DNA from: JAXLXE01 sp046328115
GTDB taxonomy: Bacteria; Chloroflexota; UBA6077; JACCZL01
NCBI GenBank assembly: GCA_046328115.1
Contig: JAXLXE010000004.1
Location: forward strand, 124,001-188,000
DNA length: 64,000 nt
Direction of reading: 5' to 3'
The translations under genes and the position numbers were made by a program. Every line of letters begins with the position of its first letter. Position 1 is the first letter of the stretch. Positions 35,088-44,451 of the stretch are shown here, piece by piece. The notes under the pieces were generated by a model. It had not been told where the DNA came from. It ran no database searches and saw nothing but the letters and a program-made list of their open reading frames with translations.

Positions 35088-35133
35088 GCCAACCGGGGCC
35101 AGGCACCGTGGGGAATGCACGCCCACGCCGCGG

Positions 35134-35847
35134 CTAGAATCGCGCGCCGAGGACGCGGGGAGATGTTGGGCCAGGACTCCCACCGGCGGGCTCGGTGGTG
35201 ATCCCGAGGGCACGAAAGGTGGTGGGACTCTCGGCGGCGCGGGCCACGATGAAACCGTCTCCGCGTTCGTTGACGTTGAACGTGCCGCCATCCTGGCGGA
35301 CACCATCCGCGGCCACGATCCAGAGCTGGAAGGTCTGGCCGTCTGGGGCGGGTGTGATGCCGCTGACGACGATGAGGACCTCCCCAGAGGATGGGCTGAG
35401 GTACGCGGCGCCACCGCCACCGCCACGATCCACCGTGAGCTCCACGCGTTGACCGGAGGAGAGCAGCCTGGCGGCCACGCGCTCAGGAGTCTCGCGGAGC
35501 AGCGAGGGTGCAGCCCAGAGGACGCTCAGGGCAAGCACGGCGGCCGCGGCAACAGCGCCCAGCAGCCACGGGGCCCGGCGGCGCGGCAGCCGGGCCGGCG
35601 CGATCTGGCCGCGCTCCGCGGTCACACGGGCGAGCATGCGCGCTTCCAGCCCCGGCGGGGGCTCCACGAAGTCAGGCGCATGGAGCAGCAACGCTGCCGT
35701 GGCGGCCGACGCACCGAGCGCGCGTGCGCACGGCGTGCAGTCGCGCGAATGATTCTCAACGTCAAGACGGTCCTGCAGATCGAGCGCGCCGAGCGCGTAG
35801 GCGCCGGCCGAGTCGAGTACGTGGTTGGCCGCTGCGTCAGCCACCAT
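35134..35847 (-). CDS. Anti-sigma factor, RskA/zinc-finger type
   Basis: This 237-residue protein has an N-terminal zinc-associated motif with His33, Cys37 and Cys40 (HSRDCTPC), one membrane helix near 92-113 (WLLGAVAAAAVLALSVLWAA), and an extracytoplasmic RskA-like domain with GQTFQLWIVAADGVRQDGGTF. It would hold the adjacent ECF sigma factor at the membrane until a signal triggers release. Its ATG lies 11 bp inside the end of the sigma gene, so the two are translationally coupled. Confidence 0.92.
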   Translation of the reverse strand: MVADAAANHVLDSAGAYALGALDLQDRLDVENHSRDCTPCARALGASAATAALLLHAPDFVEPPPGLEARMLARVTAERGQIAPARLPRRRAPWLLGAVAAAAVLALSVLWAAPSLLRETPERVAARLLSSGQRVELTVDRGGGGGAAYLSPSSGEVLIVVSGITPAPDGQTFQLWIVAADGVRQDGGTFNVNERGDGFIVARAAESPTTFRALGITTEPAGGSPGPTSPRVLGARF

Positions 35848-36508
35848 TCTCCCCCTTCACCTCAGTCCGCCTGATGGGGCCGTAGTCTCGCACGGCCAGC
35901 GTGTTCTGGAGCGTCACCATTCCTAGACGGATCCGGCTCTTGATTGTTCCCAGGGGTACGCCCGTGGCATCCGCGATCTCGCTCTGGGTAAGTCCACCAA
36001 AGTAGGCGAGCTCAATGGCAGCGCGTTGCTCGCGGGGCAGGCGTCGGAGCGCCACGCGCACCGCTGTGCCGACATCTGAGGCCTCGGCGACGGACTGCGG
36101 ATCGTGGGCTCGGACGAGACTGGGGAAGTCTAGCCGCGCATCCCCCTCCGCGTGCGGATTGTGGGAGATGGTGGACGGACGGGCACGCCGACGCCTGAGC
36201 TCATCCACGGCGAGATTGTGCGTGATTCCGAGGATCCAGGTGCCGAACCGCGCACGAGAGGCGTCATATGCGGCGGCACGATGCCAGACCCGGACAAACG
36301 TATCCTGCACCACTTCCTCGGTGCTCTCCTCATCAGACAGCATTCTGAGTGCCAGGCTGTAGACCTGACGTGCATAACGACGGTAGAGCGCCACGAGGGC
36401 CGCGTCATCCCCGCCGGCTATCTGCGCGATGAGCCGGTCGTCCGGCAGGGCGGTGGCCGCGAGGACTCCGGACTCGTCCAGCATACCCACGCCCGCGCCC
36501 TCAGTCAT
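35837..36508 (-). CDS. ECF-type RNA polymerase sigma factor
   Basis: This protein of about 223 residues has sigma region 2 (LYRRYARQVYSLALRMLSDE, EEVVQDTFVRVWHRA, WILGITHNLAVDELRRRRAR) and region 4 (LPREQRAAIELAYFGGLTQS, EIADATGVPLGTIKSRIRLG). It resembles SigK-type ECF factors, which fits the RskA-like partner encoded next. ATG 36508 gives a normal length; the open frame continues far upstream without motifs, so a longer form is rejected. ATG 36484 is an alternative start. Confidence 0.92.
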   Translation of the reverse strand: MTEGAGVGMLDESGVLAATALPDDRLIAQIAGGDDAALVALYRRYARQVYSLALRMLSDEESTEEVVQDTFVRVWHRAAAYDASRARFGTWILGITHNLAVDELRRRRARPSTISHNPHAEGDARLDFPSLVRAHDPQSVAEASDVGTAVRVALRRLPREQRAAIELAYFGGLTQSEIADATGVPLGTIKSRIRLGMVTLQNTLAVRDYGPIRRTEVKGENGG

Positions 36509-36649
36509 GGCAGCCGTGACCGCAAATGCGGACCACCCAGGGAGCGCCGTGATGGGTCCTTCGGGGGGCTGGTGGCTGCCGACGTGTCCAGCATCGCAGT
36601 TGGTCAGGGTATCATGCCGGGTGACTCTGGCGCGCCTTACTGACGAGCA

Positions 36650-37834
36650 ATGCCGATGAACCCTGAACCAAGAGCCGAGCGCGGGAATCCACGCGGCTCG
36701 TCCAGGCGCTGGGGCATCTGTCTGTCCATTCTCGCGGTGCTGGTGATCTTCGGGATGGCTACGTACGCCGTGGCGAGTGCTCGTTCCGCCGACGTGGAGG
36801 AGATCGCGACCGGCCTGCTGAATCCCCGTGGGTTGACGATGGGCCCTGACGGGATGCTCTACGTGGCAGAGGCGGGATCTGGCGGCAACCGCACGGTTCG
36901 AGCCGGCAAGGACCAGATCACGTACCGCGTAGGGCGCACGGCGGGGATCACCAGGATTGCGCCAGATGGCACGGCAACACGCGTGTTGACTGGCTTGCCA
37001 TCCGTCCGCACGCCAGACGACGTGTTCGGCGCAACTGGGGTGGCGTTCCTGGGCAATGACCTGTACGTGCTGACGGCGGCAGGCGGGCGCAACGTGGGTG
37101 ATCCGTCGTTTGACAACGCGGTCCTGAAAATGAACCCGGACGGCTCCACGCAGATGATCGCCAACCTGACGCAGTTCAACTTGAGCGCGCCCCCCAAAGC
37201 GCGCCAACTGGACGTGCGGGCGGACGTGGAGGGCGGTGTTCCCTACGGGCTGACGGCCTGGAACGGGAAGTTGTACGCCACGGACGGCAACCTGGAGACG
37301 CTGACGGAGATCAGCACGAACGGCGAGATGAAACGGCTGCTGGAGTATCCGGCGTCCGATCACGTGCTCGTTGGGATTGCCCCGGATGGCGCCGGGGCGC
37401 TGCTGGTGGCCGAGTACGGGCCGTGGCCACATACGCCCGGGATCGCTTACGTGAGCCGGGTGACGCTGGACGGCGACCAGAGCGTGGCGTGGCCTGGCCT
37501 GAACACCCCCATCGATCTGCGGGTTGCTCCTGACGGGTCGGTGTTTCTGGCGGAGTTCTCCGCTGGCCGGCGCGAGCGGTCCACGGCGCGTGTGCTCCGC
37601 CGAACGCGGGACGGCACGGTGGAGGTGGTGGCCGCCGGGCTTAACTACCTGACGGGGCTGGCACTGGCTCCAGATGGAGACGTGTATGTGTCCGAGTCCG
37701 GCCACCGATCGGATGATGGGACTGGCCGCGTGATGCGGATTGTCCCGAGCTCAGCGGCGGCTCGCGCCTTGCTGGCCACGCGGGATCGATTTGCCTGGAT
37801 GTGGGGCGGCCAGAGGGCGCAGCCGGGAATCTGA
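36650..37834 (+). CDS. ScyD/ScyE-like membrane-anchored beta-propeller
   Basis: This 394-residue protein has one N-terminal membrane helix (WGICLSILAVLVIFGMATYA), then a propeller with ATGLLNPRGLTMGPDGMLYV, GATGVAFLGNDLYVLTAAGG, VPYGLTAWNGKLYATDGNLE and DHVLVGIAPDGAGALLVAEY. This is the ScyD/ScyE pattern, named from cyanobacterial scytonemin clusters but widespread elsewhere. It is divergent from the sigma gene, and its 3' end is 8 bp from the convergent fusion gene. It may belong to the sigma regulon, which is only a guess from position. Confidence 0.82.
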   Translation: MPMNPEPRAERGNPRGSSRRWGICLSILAVLVIFGMATYAVASARSADVEEIATGLLNPRGLTMGPDGMLYVAEAGSGGNRTVRAGKDQITYRVGRTAGITRIAPDGTATRVLTGLPSVRTPDDVFGATGVAFLGNDLYVLTAAGGRNVGDPSFDNAVLKMNPDGSTQMIANLTQFNLSAPPKARQLDVRADVEGGVPYGLTAWNGKLYATDGNLETLTEISTNGEMKRLLEYPASDHVLVGIAPDGAGALLVAEYGPWPHTPGIAYVSRVTLDGDQSVAWPGLNTPIDLRVAPDGSVFLAEFSAGRRERSTARVLRRTRDGTVEVVAAGLNYLTGLALAPDGDVYVSESGHRSDDGTGRVMRIVPSSAAARALLATRDRFAWMWGGQRAQPGI

Positions 37835-37841
37835 CGGTGGG

Positions 37842-40454
37842 TCAGCGGACGAGCCGGTAGACGTTCGCGAAATCGCTGAAGTAGAGCGTTCCGCCCGGCC
37901 CGTTCGTCACGTCCAGCCGGCAGTCAAAGGAGACTATCTCAGCGTCGCGGATCTCGCTCAGACGCGGGCCGGTGAGGTGGAGACGGCGGAGCGCACCGTT
38001 GTTGAAGGCGCAGAAGAAAAGATTGCCCCGGTACTCCGGGAAGAGATTACCGTCGTAGATGGTGAGGCCGGTGATGCCGAGGCGATCTTCGCCAGAGTGC
38101 CAGATGGGGTCCTCAAATCTGGGGGCTCCGCCTGGCCCTCCCTCGATGAAGGGGTAGGCGTAATTGCCACGCGGGATGATGAGGTTCACTTCGTCATAGC
38201 CGCGGGGGCCGTTATCCGTGGCGTACAGCGATCCGGTGTACGGATGGAAGGTCAGGCCCCAGACGTTGCGGAAGCCCAGCGCGTACACGGGTGACCCGGG
38301 GATGGGATTGTCAGCGGGAGTGGCGCCGTCGCGCTCAACGCGCAGGATCTTGCCATACAGGTCGGTCAGGCTCTGGACGCGGGTCCGGCGCACCATCTCC
38401 CCAATGGACACGTAGAGCTTCCCGTCTGGGCCGAATGCGAGGCGCCCGCCATTGTGATCGCCGTTGTAGAACTGGGTCTGGTTAATGGGCAGATCCCCCA
38501 GGATAGGGGTGGCCTCGGTGGCGCGGCCATCGCGCTCGGTGAACCTGACGACCCGGTTCCGCACCGGCCTGTTCTGCGCGTCCGCCTCCGAGTAGAACAC
38601 GTACACCCAGCGGTTCGCAGCAAACTCCGGATCCAGCGCCAGCCCCAGCGCACCCTGCTCCAGCCCGCGCGTAGTCGGCAGCGCGGCGAACGGCTCATCC
38701 TGGAGGACCCCGTCCCTGGCCATCCGGACGCGGCCTTCCACGACCTCCGTGAAGAACAACAGCCCGTCCGCGGAGAACGTGAGGTTTGCGGGCAGGCTGA
38801 CCCCGGAGATGACGGGCTCGTGGGCGAGCGGGGACGCGGCGACCGGGGTGGCGTTCTGGCCAGCTTGCAACGGCTGAACACCAACGGGGCGAACGATCTG
38901 GACGATCGGGTTGAACGAGGGGACACTGGCGATCTCTTCCAGTTGATAGAGATCGCCGGCGGCCTCGAGATCCGCCGCGTGGAGCACGACGATTCCAGCG
39001 TACTCGGGTACGCGATCCGCGCCGGGAGGTGAGAGCTCAATCATGGCTCTGGGCCAGCCGTAGACCTGTCCGGCGAAGATGAGCTGGGCGGAGAGCCGTC
39101 CGCCACCAAGGGTGTACGCGAGGCGGAGGTTGCGATCTACGTACACCGTCTCGCGCGCGGAGCGTGCCTGATTGATGGCGTTGACGGTTTCATAGAATGG
39201 CTCGTTGGTAAAGCCGAGCAACCGCGCCTGCTGGTAATAGTGGCGCAGGTTGTTGAGGGGAACCAGCGCCAGGACAAGGGTGGCGCATGACAGGCTGGCA
39301 ACCGCCAGGTAGCTCGCTGGCCGTCCGGCAAATCGCTGTCGCAAGGCGGCACCGGCGGCCACTACGGCCACACCCACGGCAGCGAAACACACGGGGAGCA
39401 AGGGAGCAAGATAGCGCGCCTTGGGCATCGAGAATTCGTACCTGGGGTTGACCAGTGGCAGCAGGATCGCCACGGACAGCACGCAAAGCACCGGCGCGGT
39501 GACCCGGCGGCGGATGCAGACTTCCAGGCCGACGATGGTGGCGAGAGAGAGCAGTAGCGCCGTTGGATCGCCTAATGGACCGGCCAACGGAGCCGTCTCC
39601 GTGATGACCCCGCCCAGGCTGTCGGCGAGCAGCCGGAACAGGAGGCTCATCCTGCGAACGTAGACGTAGGGGGTGAGCGCTTCACCGCCAGCGTATTGCT
39701 CCTGGACGGCGCTGGCGTAGTCAACCGAGCGTCCACCGCTCAGGGCAAGCCTGGCGAGCGTGTTGGCGTTGATGACCAGCGCCAGCGCGGCGGCCGCGTA
39801 CGGCCAGCGCGTGAGCAGCCAGCGCGGGTGACGGTGCACGATGACGGCGGCAACCGCGGGGCCGAGAAACGCCGCCACCGGGTGGGTCTGGACGGCCAGT
39901 CCAAAGGCGAGACCGCTCCACACCAGGCGCGACGAGTTGCCGCTGACGACGGCGCGGTGGAGCAGCCAGAGGCCGAGCGTGGTGAACAGCGGGGTGACGC
40001 AGTTGGACCAGGCGATGTGGCTGTTGACGGCGATGTGAACGGCAGACGTGGCGAGCAGCGCAGCCGCGACCAGCCCGGCCCAGACGCCGCCGTAGGAGCG
40101 TCCCAACAAGAATGTGACGGCAACCGTGGCCACGCCGAAGAGCAGCACGACCACGCGTGGGAGATAGAGGCTCTGACCTCCGAGCAGGAAACCGGCGGCG
40201 AGGATGTAGCTCCACAGCGATCCGATGTACGGATCCACATTCGTCAGCGGCAGGGCCTGGCGCTGAACGATCTGCAGCGCGAGACCGGCCTCCTCGACCT
40301 CATCCGTGAAGCGCGGAATATCCCACAGGTTCCACGAGCGCAGCGCCGCGGCAGCGCCGATCACGGTGACGAGCGCAAGCGCCTCCAGGGCGACCGGCAT
40401 CCGGCGTGGAGCCGGCATCGAAGCCTCGTTTGCTGCTTGAACCGCTTGACTCAT
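37842..40454 (-). CDS. Polytopic glycosyltransferase (PMT/ArnT-like) fused to PQQ-type sugar dehydrogenase
   Basis: This 870-residue protein joins two modules. The N-terminal 480 residues or so carry about ten membrane helices with the GT39/GT83-type first loop IPRFTDEVEEAGLAL (acidic pair after the first helix) and HIAVNSHIAWSNCVTPLF. After a soluble stretch and a linker (QAGQNATPVAASPLAHEP), the C-terminal 330 residues are a GSDH propeller with LGLALDPEFAANRWVYVFYS, HNGGRLAFGPDGKLYVSIG and NVWGLTFHPYTGSLYATDNG. That domain is complete and similar to 33682-34971. The topology would place both active sites outside the membrane. No frameshift or stop separates the modules. ATG 40454 follows GTG 40457. 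Confidence 0.85.
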   Translation of the reverse strand: MSQAVQAANEASMPAPRRMPVALEALALVTVIGAAAALRSWNLWDIPRFTDEVEEAGLALQIVQRQALPLTNVDPYIGSLWSYILAAGFLLGGQSLYLPRVVVLLFGVATVAVTFLLGRSYGGVWAGLVAAALLATSAVHIAVNSHIAWSNCVTPLFTTLGLWLLHRAVVSGNSSRLVWSGLAFGLAVQTHPVAAFLGPAVAAVIVHRHPRWLLTRWPYAAAALALVINANTLARLALSGGRSVDYASAVQEQYAGGEALTPYVYVRRMSLLFRLLADSLGGVITETAPLAGPLGDPTALLLSLATIVGLEVCIRRRVTAPVLCVLSVAILLPLVNPRYEFSMPKARYLAPLLPVCFAAVGVAVVAAGAALRQRFAGRPASYLAVASLSCATLVLALVPLNNLRHYYQQARLLGFTNEPFYETVNAINQARSARETVYVDRNLRLAYTLGGGRLSAQLIFAGQVYGWPRAMIELSPPGADRVPEYAGIVVLHAADLEAAGDLYQLEEIASVPSFNPIVQIVRPVGVQPLQAGQNATPVAASPLAHEPVISGVSLPANLTFSADGLLFFTEVVEGRVRMARDGVLQDEPFAALPTTRGLEQGALGLALDPEFAANRWVYVFYSEADAQNRPVRNRVVRFTERDGRATEATPILGDLPINQTQFYNGDHNGGRLAFGPDGKLYVSIGEMVRRTRVQSLTDLYGKILRVERDGATPADNPIPGSPVYALGFRNVWGLTFHPYTGSLYATDNGPRGYDEVNLIIPRGNYAYPFIEGGPGGAPRFEDPIWHSGEDRLGITGLTIYDGNLFPEYRGNLFFCAFNNGALRRLHLTGPRLSEIRDAEIVSFDCRLDVTNGPGGTLYFSDFANVYRLVR

Positions 40455-40523
40455 CACGGGCGCGCCGGGCCAGCCCGCAGGCCATCACGCGCCCGGGTGC
40501 CCAAGAGTGACGTTAGTCTAGCG

Positions 40524-40763
40524 TCAGTTCTTCTTGTGCTTCGAGGTCGTGGTCTTCTTTTTCTTCTTCTTCTTTTTGCTCTTGTGCTTGTTCGATGAGC
40601 TGCTCGAGTTCTTCTTGTGCCGACTCGGGCTGCTCGACGCCTCGGCGAGCTCGGCATCCGCCGATACACCGCCTAGCAGGAGCGCCAGCGCACCCAGGCC
40701 AATTCGACCGAGCGCGGACCGCCGCGAAATCACGTTCGTTGGCTCATCCATGTGGGGTGTCAC
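40524..40763 (-). CDS. Small Tat-type exported peptide with Lys-rich tail
   Basis: This protein of 75-79 residues has a twin-arginine signal (ISRRSALGRIGLGALALLLG), then a Ser/Asn/His/Lys tail containing a run of eight Lys. GGAGGGG lies upstream of both candidate starts, GTG 40763 and ATG 40751. Tat signals followed by poly-Lys are a recurring feature in exported Chloroflexota proteins, here apparently without any attached domain. It may be a free cationic peptide or the remains of a larger exported protein. The Lys run is AAG-rich, so it is not a simple A-tract artefact. Confidence 0.6.
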   Translation of the reverse strand: MTPHMDEPTNVISRRSALGRIGLGALALLLGGVSADAELAEASSSPSRHKKNSSSSSNKHKSKKKKKKKKTTTSKHKKN

Positions 40764-40935
40764 TCCCCTCCTTTTCGCGTGGAGCGCGACTTAGCGCCAC
40801 GACGGGCGCACGCGGCGACGAGTTTAGAGCGCTCAAACGGCACGCTATGTGAAACTTACGCAAAAGCGATCAGAACATCTAGGGCGGCCGTCGCGGATTC
40901 TTTGCTCCAGGTAACAGCCACCAGCGAGCCTGCGG

Positions 40936-42155
40936 CTAGCTTGGGCGCCCGAAACGATTCACGCCGTAGAGCGACGCCTGCGAATGCGGCCGCGCTGGAC
41001 CACCGCTGGCCGATCGCAGTCCAAGCTGGTTGACGGCATCCTGAGTGAACTGCGGCTTCTGTCGCGAAGCCAGGACCACGAGTTGCCCTTCGCGCACACC
41101 GGGGGGCCGATCCTTCCCGAGCCACGTGACCTCAGTCCGAACGCCGGCAACCCCGAGCGCGGTCTCAAGCACCGGGCGGAGCATTCCCGCGCCCGGACCC
41201 AGCGCCATCTTCTCCAGCCGCGCGTCGAGCACCACGGGTTGCGCGGAGGGGCCTAGTCGCCGCGCCGTCTCGACGACCTGCAGGATCCGATCCCCGGTCC
41301 GGTAATTCTCGCGGACGTCATCGTAGTTCCGAAATAGCGACGCCTGCTGTGCGATTGGCAAGGACAGGCAGAGGAGGAGGGCGATGGTCGCGACGCACGG
41401 CACCACCCAGCGACGTGGCCGCTCGGGAGACAGCCAGGGTGAAGCGATAGCGGCGCTCCACCACCGGCACACCCCGCTCATCGACAGCGCCGTCCAGATG
41501 AGAAGGATTGGCAGCACCGGCGCCAGGTACCTCCCGTTGAGGATCGGCTCGTATTTAGGATCGACCGCGGGCAGGATACCGATGGTGCACGCGACCAACC
41601 ACAGTGGCCAGCGGACCTTGCGCCGCCACGCCAGCACCACGCCAACAGCAACATTGCAGAGGACGTAAACATGGGCGTGATGCAGTTGGACCAGGCGACG
41701 TGGCTGTTTACGGCGGTGTGTACGGCCGAAGTTGGGAGCAGCGCCGAGCCGATCAACCCCACGCGATGTCCGTGGAGCACCCTTCCGACCCCATAGGTCA
41801 ACGCCACGGTTGCCACGCCGGCCAGCATCGCAGGCGCCCTGGGCGTCGTAATGCTGGGGCTGGTCACAGCGAAGAGCCCTGCAACCAGGTAATTCCACAG
41901 TGGTCCGATGTACGGGTCCACGTTTGTGAGAGGGCGGGCGCCATCTCGGAAGATGCTCAGCCCGAGCGCGATTTCTTCGACTTCATCGGTGAACGCCGGG
42001 ATCGCGTGGAGATTCGGCAGTCTAATGGCGGTAGCAACAACGCATGCGCCCGCGTCGAGCACGAACGGGTGAACGGCGACGCGGACCAGCTCGGCTGGTC
42101 GGACACCCGCGAAGGTTGGAGACGGGCGCTCCCCGAGCAGGTCAACAGAGGACAA
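40936..42155 (-). pseudogene. Broken PMT/ArnT-like glycosyltransferase, internal deletion plus frameshift
   Basis: Two frames on the minus strand together match the glycosyltransferase half of 37842-40454. The first (from ATG 42155) gives FTDEVEEIALGLSIF, TNVDPYIGPLWNYL and HTAVNSHVAWSNCITPMF. The second resumes at VVLAWRRKVRWPLWLV and continues through VDPKYEPILNGRYLAPVLPI to a stop at 40936. About 165 residues present in the intact relative are missing at the junction (about 41620-41670), and the frame changes there. The C-terminal dehydrogenase module is absent. A sequencing error alone would not explain the missing segment. Confidence 0.7.
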
Positions 42156-42313
42156 TAGCGACTCAGGAATACGTGATGGCGCCTGTCAATCGTCAGGCGG
42201 CGGCCGAAGCCGGCGCGAGCCCGCGCTCAGGGAGTCTACGGACCTGGCGGCGATCTCAACGTGAAGGTCCGTTGAAAGTCAGCGGAACGCGGCGCGTCGC
42301 CACGGACGAGAGT

Positions 42314-43090
42314 CTAGCGACCCTGCCAACTGGGGGTTCGCTTCTCCAGGAACGCGCGCACGCCTTCCTGGAAGTCCTGGCTGAGGTAGCAGGAGAGGAG
42401 CAGCCCCTCTGAGTCTGGGATCTCGAACGTGGCCTGGATTCGGCGGGTGGCCTCTTTCATGGCGGCGAGTGTGAGCGGCGCAAGTCCGGCGATGCGGCCG
42501 GCTAGCTCGCGCACGCGAGACTCGAGCTGATCCAGGGGCAGCACCTCATCCACGAGGCCTACGGCCTGGGCCTCCTGAGCGCCCATGAGGCGGGCGGTGA
42601 GCACGAGGTTGCGGGCGCGGATTGGGCCGATCGCGGCGACCAGACGGGTCCAGTTCCTGGGGGCGGGGAAGTTGCCGAGGGTGCGAGCAACGGGCACACC
42701 GAAACGGACGTGCTCCGCGGCAACGCGGATGTCGCAGGAGGTGGCCATGAAGAGGCCGCCACCGATGGCGTCACCCTGGAGCATGGCGATGGCCGGTTTG
42801 CGCATCGCGGCGAGCTTGCCGATGGACTGCTCCAGGCGCGCCTCGTATCCCAGGGCGTCCTCCCTGGTCTTGAACTCGAGGAACTGGCGAATATCCGTGC
42901 CGCTGACAAACGCTTTGTCGCCAGCGCCCTTGAGCACGAGGACGCGGATGTCCGGGTCAGCATCCACGCGCTCCACGGTATCGCGGAGCGCGTCATACAT
43001 CTCCCAGGTCATGGCGTTGCGCGCGTCCGGACGATTAAAGGTGAGGTAGGCAACGGCGCCGTCGCGCTCGAAGAGCGTATCGCTGGACAT
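42314..43090 (-). CDS. Enoyl-CoA hydratase/isomerase family protein
   Basis: This 258-residue crotonase-fold protein has the N-terminal VAYLTFNRPDARNAMTWEMY, the oxyanion-hole strand AMLQGDAIGGGLFMATSCDI, and the helix AQAVGLVDEVLP. One of the two hydratase glutamates (near GVPVARTLGNFPAP) appears replaced, so the reaction may be isomerisation or another crotonase chemistry. ATG 43090 has GGGAG at 8 nt. It lies 60 bp after the CaiB gene on the same strand, suggesting a shared acyl-CoA pathway. Confidence 0.88.
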   Translation of the reverse strand: MSSDTLFERDGAVAYLTFNRPDARNAMTWEMYDALRDTVERVDADPDIRVLVLKGAGDKAFVSGTDIRQFLEFKTREDALGYEARLEQSIGKLAAMRKPAIAMLQGDAIGGGLFMATSCDIRVAAEHVRFGVPVARTLGNFPAPRNWTRLVAAIGPIRARNLVLTARLMGAQEAQAVGLVDEVLPLDQLESRVRELAGRIAGLAPLTLAAMKEATRRIQATFEIPDSEGLLLSCYLSQDFQEGVRAFLEKRTPSWQGR

Positions 43091-43150
43091 GGTGAGTGCT
43101 CCCATGCGTCTGGAAGTAGGCGGGCGGGGCGCCTGGGCGGCAGGCCGCGG

Positions 43151-44314
43151 TTAGACGACGGCGTCCTTGCGGAACGCGGCGATATCGGAGTCGGAGTACC
43201 CAAACTCACGCAGCACCTCGTCCGTGTGCTGTCCGCGATCTGGCGCGGCGGTATGAAACTTACCGGGTGTCCTGGTGAGATTGAGCCCGTGTCCGCTGAG
43301 CTTGAGCTTTCCGAGCTTGGGGTGCTTGACGACGCCGACGGCCGGGAACGTCTGGACCTGCTCGTTCTCAAACGCCTGCTGGACGTTCAGGATGGGCCCG
43401 GCGGGCACGCCGGCCTCGTTGAGCGGCTCCTGCCAATCGGCCATGTCGCGCTTGCCGAGCCGTCTTTCTAGCTCCTGGGTCATCTCTTCGCGGTGTTGGC
43501 GGCGGACCATGGCGGTGGCAAAGCGCGGATCTGTGAGCAGCTCCGGCGCCTCGAGCACGTTGCAGAGCCGCTGATAGAGCCGCTGGCCGGCGGCCTGGAT
43601 GATGATGCTGCCATCGCGGCAACGGTATACGCCGGTGGGGACGCCAACGGGATGGTAGTTACCGGCCTGGCCGGGTACCTCGCCATCTATGAGCCAGCGG
43701 GCGGCCTGTAGGTCCATCAACCGGAGCAGCGCCTGGAGCAGCGAGGTATGGACCCATTGACCCTTACCGGAGCGCTCGCGCTCAAACAGGGCCACCATGA
43801 CGCCATGCGCTGCCATGAGGCCGCCGGTGAGGTCGGCGATGGGCAGGCCGGCCCGCAGAGGGCCGTGCTCTGGAAAGCCGTTGACCGTCATGAAGCCGGA
43901 CAGGCCCTGCGCAATCTGGTCCAGCCCGGCCCGGTTGGAATACGGCCCGGTCTGGCCAAACCCGGAGATGCTGGCGTACACAAGCCGGGGGTTGATCTTG
44001 CTCAGCGTGTCGTAGTCAATGCCCAGGCGGTGCTTGACGTTAGGCCGGAAGTTCTCCGTGAGCACATCCGCCTTCTCAACCATTCTGTAGAGGATCTGCC
44101 TGCCCTCTTCCGTCTTGAGGTTGAGCGTCATGCTGCGCTTATTGGGGTGGAGGTTCTGAAAGTCAAATCCGTGGCGGCCGCCATCATCGTCGTCTTCCGC
44201 GTCTGGCAGCTCAATCTTTATGACCTTCGCACCGAACTCGCTGAGCTGGCGCACGCAGGTGGGGCCGGTTCGTGCTCGGCACAGATCAAGGACGAGGATG
44301 TTCGAGAGAGGCAT
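43151..44314 (-). CDS. CaiB/BaiF family (class III) CoA-transferase
   Basis: This 387-residue protein has the family start LSNILVLDLCRARTGPTCVR, GFDFQNLHPNKRSMTLNL, then TENFRPNVKHRLGIDYDTLS and GFGQTGPYSNRAGLDQIAQG, where Asp is the expected nucleophile. It transfers CoA between carboxylic acids such as carnitine, formyl or bile-acid analogues. ATG 44314 follows GGGGAG by 5 nt. It is the first gene of a unit with the enoyl-CoA hydratase. The substrate cannot be read from sequence. Confidence 0.92.
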   Translation of the reverse strand: MPLSNILVLDLCRARTGPTCVRQLSEFGAKVIKIELPDAEDDDDGGRHGFDFQNLHPNKRSMTLNLKTEEGRQILYRMVEKADVLTENFRPNVKHRLGIDYDTLSKINPRLVYASISGFGQTGPYSNRAGLDQIAQGLSGFMTVNGFPEHGPLRAGLPIADLTGGLMAAHGVMVALFERERSGKGQWVHTSLLQALLRLMDLQAARWLIDGEVPGQAGNYHPVGVPTGVYRCRDGSIIIQAAGQRLYQRLCNVLEAPELLTDPRFATAMVRRQHREEMTQELERRLGKRDMADWQEPLNEAGVPAGPILNVQQAFENEQVQTFPAVGVVKHPKLGKLKLSGHGLNLTRTPGKFHTAAPDRGQHTDEVLREFGYSDSDIAAFRKDAVV

Positions 44315-44451
44315 GGTTTCTCCCCAACGGTGACTGCTTCGTGATCTGGTTGTGAGGCTCCCGTATCGGGGGGCAAGCGTACCATAGCCACCGTGATTCG
44401 TTAGCAACCGCGGCTGGAGCAGGCCGTTTCCTGATTGCAGGGCGAGCGACG

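Noticed and set aside
34105..35088. Plus-strand frame of 327 residues across the sugar dehydrogenase and tRNA-Pro
   Set aside because: It is antisense to a well-supported dehydrogenase gene and runs through a tRNA gene.
35837..37705. Very long minus-strand frame upstream of the ECF sigma factor
   Set aside because: Only the last 223 codons show sigma motifs. The rest is antisense to the ScyD/E-like gene and has no domain pattern.
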